From assembly GCA_920105625.2 (NCBI GenBank), contig OV050030.1, forward strand, positions 240,777,889-240,841,888: 64,000 nt of DNA. The letters run 5' to 3'. Positions 24,796 to 37,750 of this stretch are shown piece after piece. Source of the stretch: Clusia tigrina (taxonomy: Eukaryota; Arthropoda; Insecta; Diptera; Clusiidae). Position numbers and translations under genes: made by a program. The notes under the pieces were generated by a model. It was not told the DNA's origin. It was given only the letters and a program-made list of their open reading frames with translations, and searched no databases. Position 1 is the stretch's first letter; the number at the start of each line of letters is the position of its first letter.

Positions 24796-27700
24796 ATGCT
24801 TGTAACTTTTTGCTGGAGCGTCATAAAACCTTGAAATTTTGTACCAATAAAGTACTCGAGCCTCTGGTCAATTTAAGCTATCGCTCAAAGCTATGCTACC
24901 CTTGAGTCCCAAATCAAACACGGATAAAACTTCAAATGGCCCTAACTTCTATACGGTACGTCCTACAGCTATCAAAGTTTGCAACATACAAATGCTTGTA
25001 ACTTTTTACTGAAGCGTCATAAACCCTTGACATTTTGTAACAATAAAGTGCTCGAGCCTCTTGTCAATGTAAGCTATCGCTCAAAGCTGTGCTACCCTTG
25101 AGTCCCAAATCAAACACTGATACAACTTCAAATGGCCCTAACTTCTATATGGTTCGTCCTATACCTATCAAAGTTTGCAACATACAAATGCTTGTAACTT
25201 TTTACTGGAGCGTCACAAAACCTTGAAATTTTGTAACAATAAAGTACTCGAGCCTCTTATCAATTTAAGCTATCGCTCAAAGCTATGATACCCTTGAGTC
25301 CCAAATCAAACACTGATAAAACTTCAAATGGCCCTAACATCTATACTTTACGTCCTACACCTATCAAAGTTTGCAACATACAAAGGCTTGTAACTTTTTA
25401 CTGGAGCGTCATAAAACCTTGCAATTTGTAACAATAAAGTACTTGAGCCTCTTGTCAATTTAAGCTAGCGCTCAAAGCTATGCTACCCTTGAGTCCCAAA
25501 TCAAACACTGATAAAACTTCAAATGGCCCTAACATCTATACTTTACGTCCTACACTTATCAAAGTTTGCAACATACAAATGCTTGTAACTTTTTACTGGA
25601 GCGTCATAAAACCTTGAAATTATGTAACAATAAAGTACTCGATCCTCTGGTCAATTTAAGCTATCGCTCAAAGCTATGCTACCCTTGAGTCCCAAGTCAA
25701 ACACGGATAAAACTTCAAATGGCCCTAACTTCTATACGGTACGTCCTACACCTATCAAAGTTTGCAACATACAAATGCTTGTAACTTTTTACTGGAGCGT
25801 CATAAAACCTGGAAATTTTGTAACAATAAAGTACTCGAGCCTCTGGTAAATTTAAGCTATCGCTCAAATCTATGCTACCCTTGAGTCCCAAATCAAACAC
25901 GGATAAAACTTCAAATGGCCCTAACTTCTATACGGTACTTCCTACACCTATCAAAGTTTGCAACATACAAATGCCTGTAACTTTTTACTGGAGCGTCATA
26001 AAACCTTGACATTTTTTAACAATAAAGTACTCGAGCGTCTTGAAAATTTAAGCTATCGCTCAAATCTATGCTACCCTTGAGTCCCAAATCAAACACTGAT
26101 AAAACTTCAAATGGCCCTAACTTCTATTCGGTACGTCCTACACCTATCAAAGTTTGGAACATACAAATGCTTGTAACTTTTTACTGGAGCGTCTTAAAAC
26201 CTTGAAATTTTGTAACAATAAAGTACTCGAGCCTCTGGTCAATTTAAGCTATCGCTCAAAGCTATGCTAACCTTAAGTCCCAAATCAAACACGGATAAAA
26301 CTTCAAATGGCCCTAATTTATATACGGTACGTCCTACACCTATCAAAGTTTGCAACATACAAATGCTTGTAACTTTTTACTGGAGCGTCATAAAACCTTG
26401 AAATTTTGTAACAATAAAGTACTCGAGCCTCTGGTCAATTTAAGCTATCGCTCAAAGCTATGATACCCTTGAGTCCCAAATCAAACACTGATAAAACTTC
26501 AAATGGCCCTAACATCTATACTTTACGTCCTATACCTATCAAAGTTTGCAACATACAACTTGTAACTTTTTACTGGAGCGTCTTAAAACCTTGAAATTTT
26601 GTAACAATAAAGTACTCGAGCCTCTGGTCAATTTAAGCTATCGCTCAAAGCTATGCTACCCTTGAGTCCCAAATCAAACACGGATAAAACTTCAAATGGC
26701 CCTAACTGCTATACGGTACGTCCTACACCTATCAAAGTTTGCAACATACAAATGCTTGTAACTTTTTGCTGGAGCGTCATAAAACCTTGAAATTTTGTAC
26801 CAATAAAGTACTCGAGCCTCTGGTCAATTTAAGCTATCGCTCCAAGCTATGCTACCCTTGAGTCCCAAATCAAACACGGATAAAACTTCAAATGGCCCTA
26901 ACTTCTATACGGTACGTCCTACACCTATCAAAGTTTGCAACATACAAATGCTTGTAACTTTTTACTGAAGCGTCATAAACCCTTGACATTTTGTAACAAT
27001 AAAGTGCTCGAGCCTCTTGTCAATGTAAGCTATCGCTCAAAGCTGTGCTACCCTTGAGTCCCAAATCAAACACTGATACAACTTCAAATGGCCCTAACTT
27101 CTATATGGTACGTCCTACACCTATCAAAGTTTGCAACATACAAATGCTTGTAACTTTTTACTGGAGCGTCACAAAACCTTGAAATTTTGTAACAATAAAG
27201 TACTCGAGCCTCTTATCAATTTAAGCTATCGCTCAAAGCTATGATACCCTTGAGTCCCAAATCAAACACTGATAAAACTTCTAATGGCCCTAACATCTAT
27301 ACTTTACGTCCTACACCTATCAAAGTTTGCAACATACAAATGCTTGTAACTTTTTACTGGAGCGTCATAAAACCTTGCAATTTGTAACAATAAAGTACTT
27401 GAGCCTCTTGTCAATTTAAGCTAGCGCTCAAAGCTATGCTACCCTTGAGTCCCAAATCAAACACTGATAAAACTTCAAATGGCCCTAACATCTATACTTT
27501 ACGTCCTACACTTATCAAAGTTTGCAACATACAAATGCTTGTAACTTTTTACTGGAGCGTCATAAAACCTTGAAATTATGTAACAATAAAGTACTCGATC
27601 CTCTGGTCAATTTAAGCTATCGCTCAAAGCTATGCTACCCTTGAGTCCCAAGTCAAACACGGATAAAACTTCAAATGGCCCTAACTTCTATACGGTACGT

Positions 27701-28514
27701 CCTACACCTATCAAAGTTTGCAACATACAAATGCTTGTAACTTTTTACTGGAGCGTCATAAAACCTGGAAATTTTGTAACAATAAAGTACTCGAGCCTCT
27801 GGTAAATTTAAGCTATCGCTCAAATCTATGCTACCCTTGAGTCCCAAATCAAACACGGATAAAACTTCAAATGGCCCTAACTTCTATACGGTACTTCCTA
27901 GACCTATCAAAGTTTGCAACATACAAATGCCTGTAACTTTTTACTGGAGCGTCATAAAACCTTGACATTTTTTAACAATAAAGTACTCGAGCGTCTTGAA
28001 AATTTAAGCTATCGCTCAAATCTATGCTACCCTTGAGTCCCAAATCAAACACTGATAAAACTTCAAATGGCCCTAACTTCTATTCGGTACGTCCTACACC
28101 TATCAAAGTTTGGAACATACAAATGCTTGTAACTTTTTACTGGAGCGTCTTAAAACCTTGAAATTTTGTAACAATAAAGTACTCGAGCCTCTGGTCAATT
28201 TAAGCTATCGCTCAAAGCTATGCTAACCTTAAGTCCCAAATCAAACACGGATAAAACTTCAAATGGCCCTAATTTATATACGGTACGTCCTACACCTATC
28301 AAAGTTTGCAACATACAAATGCTTGTAACTTTTTACTGGAGCGTCATAAAACCTTGAAATTTTGTAACAATAAAGTACTCGAGCCTCTGGTCAATTTAAG
28401 CTATCGCTCAAAGCTATGATACCCTTGAGTCCCAAATCAAACACTGATAAAACTTCAAATGGCCCTAACATCTATACTTTACGTCCTATACCTATCAAAG
28501 TTTGCAACATACAA
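24603..28514 (+). repeat. Two units of a 10-monomer repeat (step 1,956 bp)
   Basis: Unit 1 is 24,603-26,558 and unit 2 is 26,559-28,514. Shared markers are aactgctatacgg, ctttttgctggag, ttgtaccaataaag, aaagtgctcgag, gatacaacttc, gcctcttatc, ccttgcaatttg, gctagcgctc, cccaagtcaaac, acctggaaatt, ggtacttcc, atgcctgtaac, gcgtcttgaaaattt and gctaaccttaagtcc. The join between units is at catacaacttgtaac (26,553-26,567), where three bases of catacaaatgcttg are missing. This and one single-base deletion explain 10 x 196 minus 4. The units differ at scattered bases, such as ggttcgtcc versus ggtacgtcc and cttcaaatgg versus cttctaatgg. Confidence 0.9.
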
Positions 28515-31500
28515 ATGCTTGTAACTTTTTACTGGAGCGTCATAAAACCTTGAAATTTTGTAACAATAAAGTACTCGAGCCTCTTGTCAATTTAAGCTAT
28601 CGCTCAAAGCTATGCTACCCTTGAGTCCCAAATCAAACACGGATAAAACTTCAAATGGCCCTAACTTCTATACGGTACTTCCTACACCTATCAAAGTTTG
28701 CAACATACAAATGCTTGTAACTTTTTACTGGAGCGTCATAAACCTTTAAATTTTGTAACAATAAAGTACTCGAGCCTCTTGTCAATTTAAGTTATCGCTC
28801 AAAGCTATGCTACCCTTGAGTCCCAAATCAAACACTGATAAAACTTCTAATGGCCCTAACTTCTATACGGTACGTCCTACACCTATCAAAGTTTGCAACA
28901 TACAAATGCTTGTAACTTTTTACTGGAGCGTCAGAAAACCTTGAAATTTGTAACAATAAAGCACTCGAGCCTCTTGTCAATTTAAGCTATCGCTCAAAGC
29001 TATGCTACCCTTGAGTTCCAAATCAAACACTGATAAAACTTCAAATGGCCCTAGCTTCTATACGGTACGTCCTACACCTATCAAAGTTTGCAACATACAA
29101 ATGCTTGTAACTTTTTACTGGAGCGTCATAAAACCTAGAAATTTTGTAACAATAAAGTACTTGAGCCTCTTGTCAATTTAAGTTATCGCTCAAAGTTATG
29201 CTACCCTTGAGTCCCAAATCAAACACTGATAAACCTTCTAATGGCCCTGACTTCTATACGGTACGTCCTATACGTATCAAAGTTTGCAACATACAAATGC
29301 TTGTATTTTTTTACTGAAGCTTCATAAACCCTTGAAATTTTGTAACAATAAAGTACTCGAGCCTCTTGTCAATGTACGCTATCGCTCAAAGCTGTGCTAC
29401 CTTTGAGTCCCAAATCAAACACTGATAAAACTTCAAATGGCCCTAACTTCTATACGGTACGTCCTACACCTATCAAAGTTTGCAACATACAAATGCTTGT
29501 AACTTTTTACTGGAGCGTCATAAAACCTTGAAATTTTGTAACAATAAAGTACTCGAGCCTCTTGTCAATTTAAGCTATCGCTCAAAGCTATGCTACCCTT
29601 GAGTTCCAAATCAAACACTGATAAAACTTCAAATGGCCCTAACTTCTATACGGTACGTCCTACACCTATCAAAGTTTGCAACATACAAATGCTTGTAACT
29701 TTTTACTGGAGCGTCATAAAACCTTGAAATTTTGTAACAATAAAGTACTCGAGCCTCTTGCCAATTTAAGCTATCGCTCAAAGCTATGCTACCCTTGAGT
29801 CCCAAATCAAAAACGAATAAAACTTCAAATGGCCCTAACTTCTATACGGTACGTCCTACACCTATCAAAGTTTGCAACATACAAATGCTTGTAACTTTTT
29901 ACTGAAGCGCCATAAACCTTTGAAATTTTGTAACAATAAAGTACTCAAGCCTCTTGTCAATGTAAGCTATCGCTCAAAGCTGTGCTACCTTTGAGTCCCA
30001 AATCAATTACTGATAAAACTTCATATGACCCTAACTTCTATACGGTACGTCCTACACCTATCAAAGTTTGCAACATACAAATGCTTGTAACTTTTTACTG
30101 GAGCGTCATAAAACCTTGAAATTTTGTAACAATAAAGTACTCGAGCCTCTTGTCAATTTAAGCTATCGCTCAAAGCTATGCTACCCTTGAGTCCCAAATC
30201 AAACACAGATAAAACTTCAAATGGCCCTAACTTCTATATGGTACGTCCTACACCTATCAAAGTTTGCAACATACAAATGCTTGTAACTTTTTACTGGAGC
30301 GTCATAAAACCTTGAAATTTGTAACAATAAAGCACTCGAGCCTCTTGTCAATTTAAGCTATCGCTCAAAGCTATGCTACCCTTGAGTCCCAAATCAAACA
30401 CTGATAAAACTTCATATGACCCTAACTTCTATACGGTACGTCCTACACCTATCAAAGTTTGCAACATACAAATGCTTGTAACTTTTTACTGGAGCGTCAT
30501 AAAACCTTGAAATTTTGTAACAATAAAGTACTCGAGCCTCTTGTCAATTTAAGCTATCGCTCAAAGCTATGCTACCCTTGAGTCCCAAATCAAACACAGA
30601 TAAAACTTCAAATGGCCCTAACTTCTATATGGTACGTCCTACACCTATCAAAGTTTGCAACATACAAATGCTTGTAACTTTTTACTGGAGCGTCATAAAA
30701 CCTTGAAATTTGTAACAATAAAGCACTCGAGCCTCTTGTCAATTTAAGCTATCGCTCAAAGCTATGCTACCCTTGAGTCCCAAATCAAACACTGATAAAA
30801 CTTCTAATGGCCCTAACTTCTATACGGTACGTCCTACACGTATCCAAGTTTGTAACATACAAATGCTTGTATTTTTTTACTGAAGCTTCATAAGCCCTTG
30901 AAATTTTGTAACAATAAAGTACTCGAGCCTCTTGTCAATTTAAGCTATCGCTCAAAGCTATGCTACCCTTGAGTCCCAAATCAAAAACGGATAAAACTTC
31001 AAATGGCCCTAACTTCTATACGGTACGTCCTACACCTATCAAAGTTTGCAACATACAAATGCTTGTAACTTTTTACTGAAGCGCCATAAACCCTTGAAAT
31101 TTTGTAACAATAAAGTACTCAAGCCTCTTGTCAATGTAAGCTATCGCTCAAAGCTGTGCTACCTTTGAGTCCCAAATCAATTACTGATAAAACTTCATAT
31201 GGCCCTAACTTCTATACGGTACGTCCTACACCTATCAAAGTTTGCAACATACAAATGCTTGTAACTTTTTACTGGAGCGTCATAAAACCTTGAAATTTTG
31301 TAACAATAAAGAACTCGAGCCTCTTGTCAATTTAAGCTATCGCTCAAAGCTATGTTACCGTTGAGTCCCAAATCAAACACTGATAAAACTTCTAATGGCC
31401 CTAACTTCTATACGGTACGTCCTACACCTATCAAACTTTGCAACATACAAATGCTTGTAACTTTTTACTGGAGCGTCATAAAACCTTGAAATTGGTAACA

Positions 31501-31560
31501 ATTAAGTACTCGAGCCTCTTGTCAATTTAAGCTATCGCTCAAAGCTATGCTACCCTTGAG
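26791..31560 (+). repeat. Large block D2, copy 1 (step 10,954 bp)
   Basis: The sequence from about 26,791 recurs from 37,745 at 10,954 bp. The distance falls to 10,563 after the local 391-bp duplication at 30,019. Markers are gatacaacttc (27,075 and 38,029), ggtacttcctagacc (27,891 and 38,845), cataaacctttaaatt, gccctagcttc, acctagaaatt, gtacttgagcc, the T-rich gtatttttttactgaagc, gtacgctatcgc, aaaaacgaataaaac and catatgaccc. Its middle part, 27,819-29,929, has a further copy at 35,640-37,750. The stretch is built of normal-length monomers and contains no other sequence. Confidence 0.88.
30019..30800 (+). repeat. Local 2-monomer tandem duplication (step 391 bp)
   Basis: The pair cttcatatgaccc monomer plus cacagataaaac / tatatggtacg / gaaatttgtaac / gcactcgag monomer is present twice, at 30,019-30,409 and 30,410-30,800. 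The step is 391 bp because one monomer has the one-base-short gaaatttgtaac. The partner block has the pair only once (40,973 onward). So either this copy gained it or the partner lost it after the 10,954-bp duplication. Confidence 0.85.
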
Positions 31561-31563
31561 TTC

Positions 31564-32739
31564 CAAATCAAACACTGATAAAACTTCAAATGGCCCTAAC
31601 TTCTATACGGTACGTCCTACACCTATCAAAGTTTGCAACATACAAATGCTTGTAACTTTTTACTGGAGCGTCATAAAACCTTGAAATTTTGTAACAATAA
31701 AGTACTCGAGCCTCTGATCAATTTAAGTTATTGCTCAAAGCTATGCTACCCTTCAGTCCCAAATCAAACACGGAAGAAACTTCAAATGGCCCTAACTTCT
31801 ATACGGTACGTCCTACACCTATCAAAGTTTGCAACATACAAATGCTTGTAACTTTTTACTGAAGCTTCATAAACCCTTGAAATTTTGTAACAATAAAGTT
31901 CTCGAGCCTCTTGTCAATGTAAGCTATCGCTCAAAGCTGTGCTACCCTTGAGTCCCAAATCAAACACTGATAAAACTTCAAATGGCCCTAACTTCTATAC
32001 GGTACGTCCTACACCTATCAAAGTTTGCAACATACAAATGCTTGTAACTTTTTACTGGAGCGTCATAAAACCTGGAAATTTTGTAACAATAAAGTACTCG
32101 AGCCTCTTGTCAATTTAAGTTATCGCTCAAAGCTATGCTACCCTTGATTTCCAAATCAAACACTGATAAAACTTCAAATGGCCCTAACTTCTATACGGTA
32201 CGTCCTACACCTATCAAAGTTTGCAACATACAAATGCTTGTAACTTTTTACTGGAGCGTCATAAAACCTTGAAATTTTGTAACAATAAAGTACTCGAGCC
32301 TCTGATCAATTTAAGTTATCGCTCAAAGCTATGCTACCCTTCAGTCCCAAATCAAACACGGAAGAAACTTCAAATGGCCCTAACTTCTATACGGTACGTC
32401 CTACACCTATCAAAGTTTGCAACATACAAATGCTTGTAACTTTTTACTGAAGCTTCATAAACCCTTGAAATTTTGTAACAATAAAGTTCTCGAGCCTCTT
32501 GTCAATGTAAGCTATCGCTCAAAGCTGTGCTACCCTTGAGTCCCAAATCAAACACTGATAAAACTTCAAATGGCCCTAACTTCTATACGGTACGTCCTAC
32601 ACCTATCAAAGTTTGCAACATACAAATGCTTGTAACTTTTTACTGGAGCGTCATAAAACCTTGAAATTTTGTAACAATAAAGTACTCGAGCCTCTTGTCA
32701 ATTTAAGCTATCGCTCAAAGCTATGCTACCCTTGAGTCC
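31564..32739 (+). repeat. Local 3-monomer tandem duplication (step 588 bp)
   Basis: 31,564-32,071 and 32,152-32,659 match at 588 bp, exactly three monomers. Both contain gcctctgatcaattt, cccttcagtcc, cacggaagaaac and gaagcttcataaaccc. They differ at gttattgctc versus gttatcgctc and at gagttccaaatc versus gatttccaaatc. In the partner region near 42.2 kb only one set is present, and there it keeps the gttattgctc form of the first set. Because 588 is divisible by 3, the two sets give near-identical open frames, at 31,633-31,851 and 32,221-32,439. These are satellite sequence, not genes. Confidence 0.85.
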
Positions 32740-35649
32740 CAAATCAAACACTGATAAAACTACAAATGGCCCGAACTTCTATTCGGTACGTCCTACACCT
32801 ATCAAAGTTTGGAACATAGAAATGCTTGTAACTTTTTACTGGAGCGTCTTAAAACCTTGAAATTTTGTAACAATAAAGTACTCGAGCCTCTTGCCAATTT
32901 AAGTTATCGCTCAAAGCTATGCCTTGAGTCACAAATCAAACACTGATAAAACTTCTAATGGCCCTAACTTCTATACGGTACGTCCTACACCTATCAAAGT
33001 TTGCAACATACAAATGCTTGTAACTTTTTACTGGAGCGTCATAAAACCTTGAAATTGGTAACAATAAAGTACTCGAGCCTCTTGTCAATTTAAGCTATCG
33101 CTCAAATCTATGCTACCCTTGAGTTCCAAATCAAACACTGATAAAACTTCAAATGACCCTAACTTCTATACGGTACGTCCTACACCTATCAAAGTTTGCA
33201 ACATACAAATGCTTGTAACTTTTTACTGGAGAGTCATAAAACCTTGAAATTTTGTAACAATAAAGTACTCGAGCCTCTTGTCAATTAAAGTTATCGCTCA
33301 AAGCTATGCTACCCTTGAGTCCCAAATCAAACACTGATAAAACTTCTAATGGCCCTAACTTCTATACGGTACGTCCTACACCTATCAAAGTTTGCAACAT
33401 ACAAATGCTTGTAACTTTTTACTGGAGCGTCATAAAACCTTGAAATTTTGTAACAATAAAGTAATCGAGCCTCTGATCAATTTAAGTTATCGCTCAAAGC
33501 TATGCTACCCTTCAGTCCCAAATCAAACACGGAAAAAACTTCAAATGGCCCTAACTTCTATACGGTACGTCGTACACCTATCAAAGTTTGCAACATACAA
33601 ATGCTTGTAACTTTTAACTGAAGCTTCATAAACCCTTGAAATTTTGTAACAATAAAGTTCTCGAGCCTCTTGTCAATGTAAGCTATCGCTCAAAGCTGTG
33701 CTACCCTTGAGTCCCAAATCAAACACTGATAAAACTTCAAATGGCCCTAATTTCTATACGGTACGTCCTACACCTATCAAAGTTTGCAACATACAAATGC
33801 TTGTAACTTTTTACTGGAGCGTCATAAAACCTTGAAATTGTGTAACAATAAAGTACTCGAGCCTCTGGTCAATTTAAGCTATCGCTCAAAGCTATGCTAC
33901 CCTTCAGTCCCAAATCAAACACGGATAAAACTTCAAATGGCCCTAACTTCTATACGGTACGTCCTACACCTATCAAAGTTTGCAACATACAAATGCTTGT
34001 AACTTTTTACTGAAGCGCCATAAACCCTTGAAATTTTGTAACAATAAAGTACTCAAGCCTCTTGTCAATGTAAGCTATCGCTCAAAGCTGTGCTACCTTT
34101 GAGTCCCAAATCAATTACTGATAAAACTTCATATGACCCTAACTTCTATACGGCACGTCCTACACCTATCAAAGTTTGCAACATACAAATGCTTGTAACT
34201 TTTTACTGGAGCGTCATAAAACCTGGAAATTTTGTAACAATAAAGTACTCGAGCCTCTTGTCAATTTAAGTTATCGCTCAAAGCTATGCTACCCTTGATT
34301 TCCAAATCAAACACTGATAAAACTGCAAATGGCCCTAACTTCTATACGGTACGTCCTACACCTATCAAAGTTTGCAACATACAAATGCTTGTAACTTTTT
34401 ACTGGAGCGTCATAAAACCTTGAAATTATGTAACAATAAAGTACTCGAGCCTCTTGTCAATTTAAGTTATCGCTCAAAGCTATGCCTTGAGTCCCAAATC
34501 AAACACTGATAAAACTTCTAATGGCCCTAACTTCTATACGGAACGTCCTACACCTATCAAACTTTGCAACATACAAATGCTTGTAACTTTTTACTGGAGC
34601 GTCATAAAACCTTGAAATTGGTAACAATTAAGTACTCGAGCCTCTTGTCAATTTAAGCTATCGCTCAAAGCTATGCTACCCTTGAGTTCCAAATCAAACA
34701 CTGATAAAACTTCAAATGGCCCTAACTTCTATACGGTACGTCCTACACCTATCAAAGTTTGCAACATACAAATGCTTGTAACTTTTTACTGGATCGTCAT
34801 AAAACCTTGAAATTTTGTAACAATAAAGTACTCGAGCCTCTGATCAATTTAAGTTATCGCTCAAAGCTATGCTACCCTTCAGTCCCAAATCAAACACGGA
34901 AGAAACTTCAAATGGCCCTAACTTCTATACGGTACGTCCTACACCTATCAAAGTTTGCAACATACAAATGCTTGTAACTTTTTACTGAAGCTTCATAAAC
35001 CCTTGAAATTTTGTAACAATAAAGTTCTCGAGCCTCTTGTCAATGTAAGCTATCGCTCAAAGCTGTGCTACCCTTGAGTCCCAAATAAAAACACTGATAA
35101 AACTTCAAATGGCCCTAACTTCTATACGGTACGTCCTACACCTATCAAAGTTTGCAACATACAAATGCTTGTAACTTTTTACTGGAGCGTCATAAAACCT
35201 TGAAATTTTGTAACAATAAAGTACTCGAGCCTCTTGTCAATTTAAGCTATCGCTCAAAGCTATGCTACCCTTGAGTCCCAAATCAAACACTGATAAAACT
35301 ACAAATGGCCCGAACTTCTATTCGGTACGTCCTACACCTATCAAAGTTTGGAACATAGAAATGCTTGTAACTTTTTACTGGAGCGTCTTAAAACCTTGAA
35401 ATTTTGTAACAATAAAGTACTCGAGCCTCTTGCCAATTTAAGTTATCGCTCAAAGCTATGCCTTGAGTCACAAATCAAACACTGATAAAACTTCTAATGG
35501 CCCTAACTTCTATACGGTACGTCCTACACCTATCAAAGTTTGCAACATACAAATGCTTGTAACTTTTTACTGGAGCGTCATAAAACCTTGAAATTGGTAA
35601 CAATAAAGTACTCGAGCCTCTTGTCAATTTAAGCTATCGCTCAAATCTA
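32152..35649 (+). repeat. 13-monomer duplication (step about 2,539 bp)
   Basis: About 32,152-33,110 matches 34,690-35,649. The distance is 2,538 and rises to 2,539 after an extra a in caaataaaaacactg near 35,090. Shared markers are gcctctgatc, cccttcagtcc, gaagaaac, ttctcgagcc, aactacaaatggcccgaac, ttggaacatagaaatgc and gctatgccttgagtcac. The second copy breaks off at about 35,640, where gagttcc becomes gagtccc and block D2 sequence begins. The interval between (33,110-34,690) holds gagagtcat, gtaatcgagcc, gtacgtcgtacacc, gaaattgtgtaac, acggcacgtcc and gataaaactgcaaatgg monomers. Confidence 0.8.
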
Positions 35650-37750
35650 TGCTACCCTTGAGTCCCAAATCAAACACGGATAAAACTTCAAATGGCCCTA
35701 ACTTCTATACGGTACTTCCTAGACCTATCAAAGTTTGCAACATACAAATGCCTGTAACTTTTTACTGGAGCGTCATAAAACCTTGACATTTTTTAACAAT
35801 AAAGTACTCGAGCGTCTTGAAAATTTAAGCTATCGCTCAAATCTATGCTACCCTTGAGTCCCAAATCAAACACTGATAAAACTTCAAATGGCCCTAACTT
35901 CTATTCGGTACGTCCTACACCTATCAAAGTTTGGAACATACAAATGCTTGTAACTTTTTACTGGAGCGTCTTAAAACCTTGAAATTTTGTAACAATAAAG
36001 TACTCGAGCCTCTGGTCAATTTAAGCTATCGCTCAAAGCTATGCTAACCTTAAGTCCCAAATCAAACACGGATAAAACTTCAAATGGCCCTAATTTATAT
36101 ACGGTACGTCCTACACCTATCAAAGTTTGCAACATACAAATGCTTGTAACTTTTTACTGGAGCGTCATAAAACCTTGAAATTTTGTAACAATAAAGTACT
36201 CGAGCCTCTGGTCAATTTAAGCTATCGCTCAAAGCTATGATACCCTTGAGTCCCAAATCAAACACTGATAAAACTTCAAATGGCCCTAACATCTATACTT
36301 TACGTCCTATACCTATCAAAGTTTGCAACATACAAATGCTTGTAACTTTTTACTGGAGCGTCATAAAACCTTGAAATTTTGTAACAATAAAGTACTCGAG
36401 CCTCTTGTCAATTTAAGCTATCGCTCAAAGCTATGCTACCCTTGAGTCCCAAATCAAACACGGATAAAACTTCAAATGGCCCTAACTTCTATACGGTACT
36501 TCCTACACCTATCAAAGTTTGCAACATACAAATGCTTGTAACTTTTTACTGGAGCGTCATAAACCTTTAAATTATGTAACAATAAAGTACTCGAGCCTCT
36601 TGTCAATTTAAGTTATCGCTCAAAGCTATGCTACCCTTGAGTCCCAAATCAAACACTGATAAAACTTCTAATGGCCCTAACTTCTATACGGTACGTCCTA
36701 CACCTATCAAAGTTTGCAACATACAAATGCTTGTAACTTTTTACTGGAGCGTCAGAAAACCTTGAAATTTGTAACAATAAAGCACTCGAGCCTCTTGTCA
36801 ATTTAAGCTATCGCTCAAAGCTATGCTACCCTTGAGTTCCAAATCAAACACTGATAAAACTTCAAATGGCCCTAGCTTCTATACGGTACGTCCTACACCT
36901 ATCAAAGTTTGCAACATACAAATGCTTGTAACTTTTTACTGGAGCGTCATAAAACCTAGAAATTTTGTAACAATAAAGTACTTGAGCCTCTTGTCAATTT
37001 AAGTTATCGCTCAAAGTTATGCTACCCTTGAGTCCCAAATCAAACACTGATAAACCTTCTAATGGCCCTGACTTCTATACGGTACGTCCTATACGTATCA
37101 AAGTTTGCAACATACAAATGCTTGTATTTTTTTACTGAAGCTTCATAAACCCTTGAAATTTTGTAACAATAAAGTACTCGAGCCTCTTGTCAATGTACGC
37201 TATCGCTCAAAGCTGTGCTACCTTTGAGTCCCAAATCAAACACTGATAAAACTTCAAATGGCCCTAACTTCTATACGGTACGTCCTACACCTATCAAAGT
37301 TTGCAACATACAAATGCTTGTAACTTTTTACTGGAGCGTCATAAAACCTTGAAATTTTGTAACAATAAAGTACTCGAGCCTCTTGTCAATTTAAGCTATC
37401 GCTCAAAGCTATGCTACCCTTGAGTTCCAAATCAAACACTGATAAAACTTCAAATGGCCCTAACTTCTATACGGTACGTCCTACACCTATCAAAGTTTGC
37501 AACATACAAATGCTTGTAACTTTTTACTGGAGCGTCATAAAACCTTGAAATTTTGTAACAATAAAGTACTCGAGCCTCTTGCCAATTTAAGCTATCGCTC
37601 AAAGCTATGCTACCCTTGAGTCCCAAATCAAAAACGAATAAAACTTCAAATGGCCCTAACTTCTATACGGTACGTCCTACACCTATCAAAGTTTGCAACA
37701 TACAAATGCTTGTAACTTTTTACTGAAGCGCCATAAACCTTTGAAATTTT
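35640..37750 (+). repeat. Extra partial copy of block D2 (27,819-29,929)
   Basis: This is a copy of 27,819-29,929 at 7,821 bp, with the same marker order from ggtacttcctagacc (35,712) to aaaaacgaataaaac and gaagcgccataaacc. The next copy of the same stretch starts 3,133 bp further on (ggtacttcctagacc at 38,845). Both ends are chimaeric but in register. On the left, sequence of the 33.1-kb type turns into 27.8-kb type. On the right, 29.93-kb type turns into 26.79-kb type at gaaattttgtaccaataaag (37,744-37,760). Confidence 0.85.

Noticed and set aside
31633..31851. Family of plus-strand open frames of about 72 codons (e.g. 31,633-31,851, 32,221-32,439, 44,536-44,754) as a repeated small-protein family
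   Set aside because: The frames start at TTG of gtttgcaac and run just over one monomer. Similarity between copies is explained by satellite homogeneity and by the block duplications.
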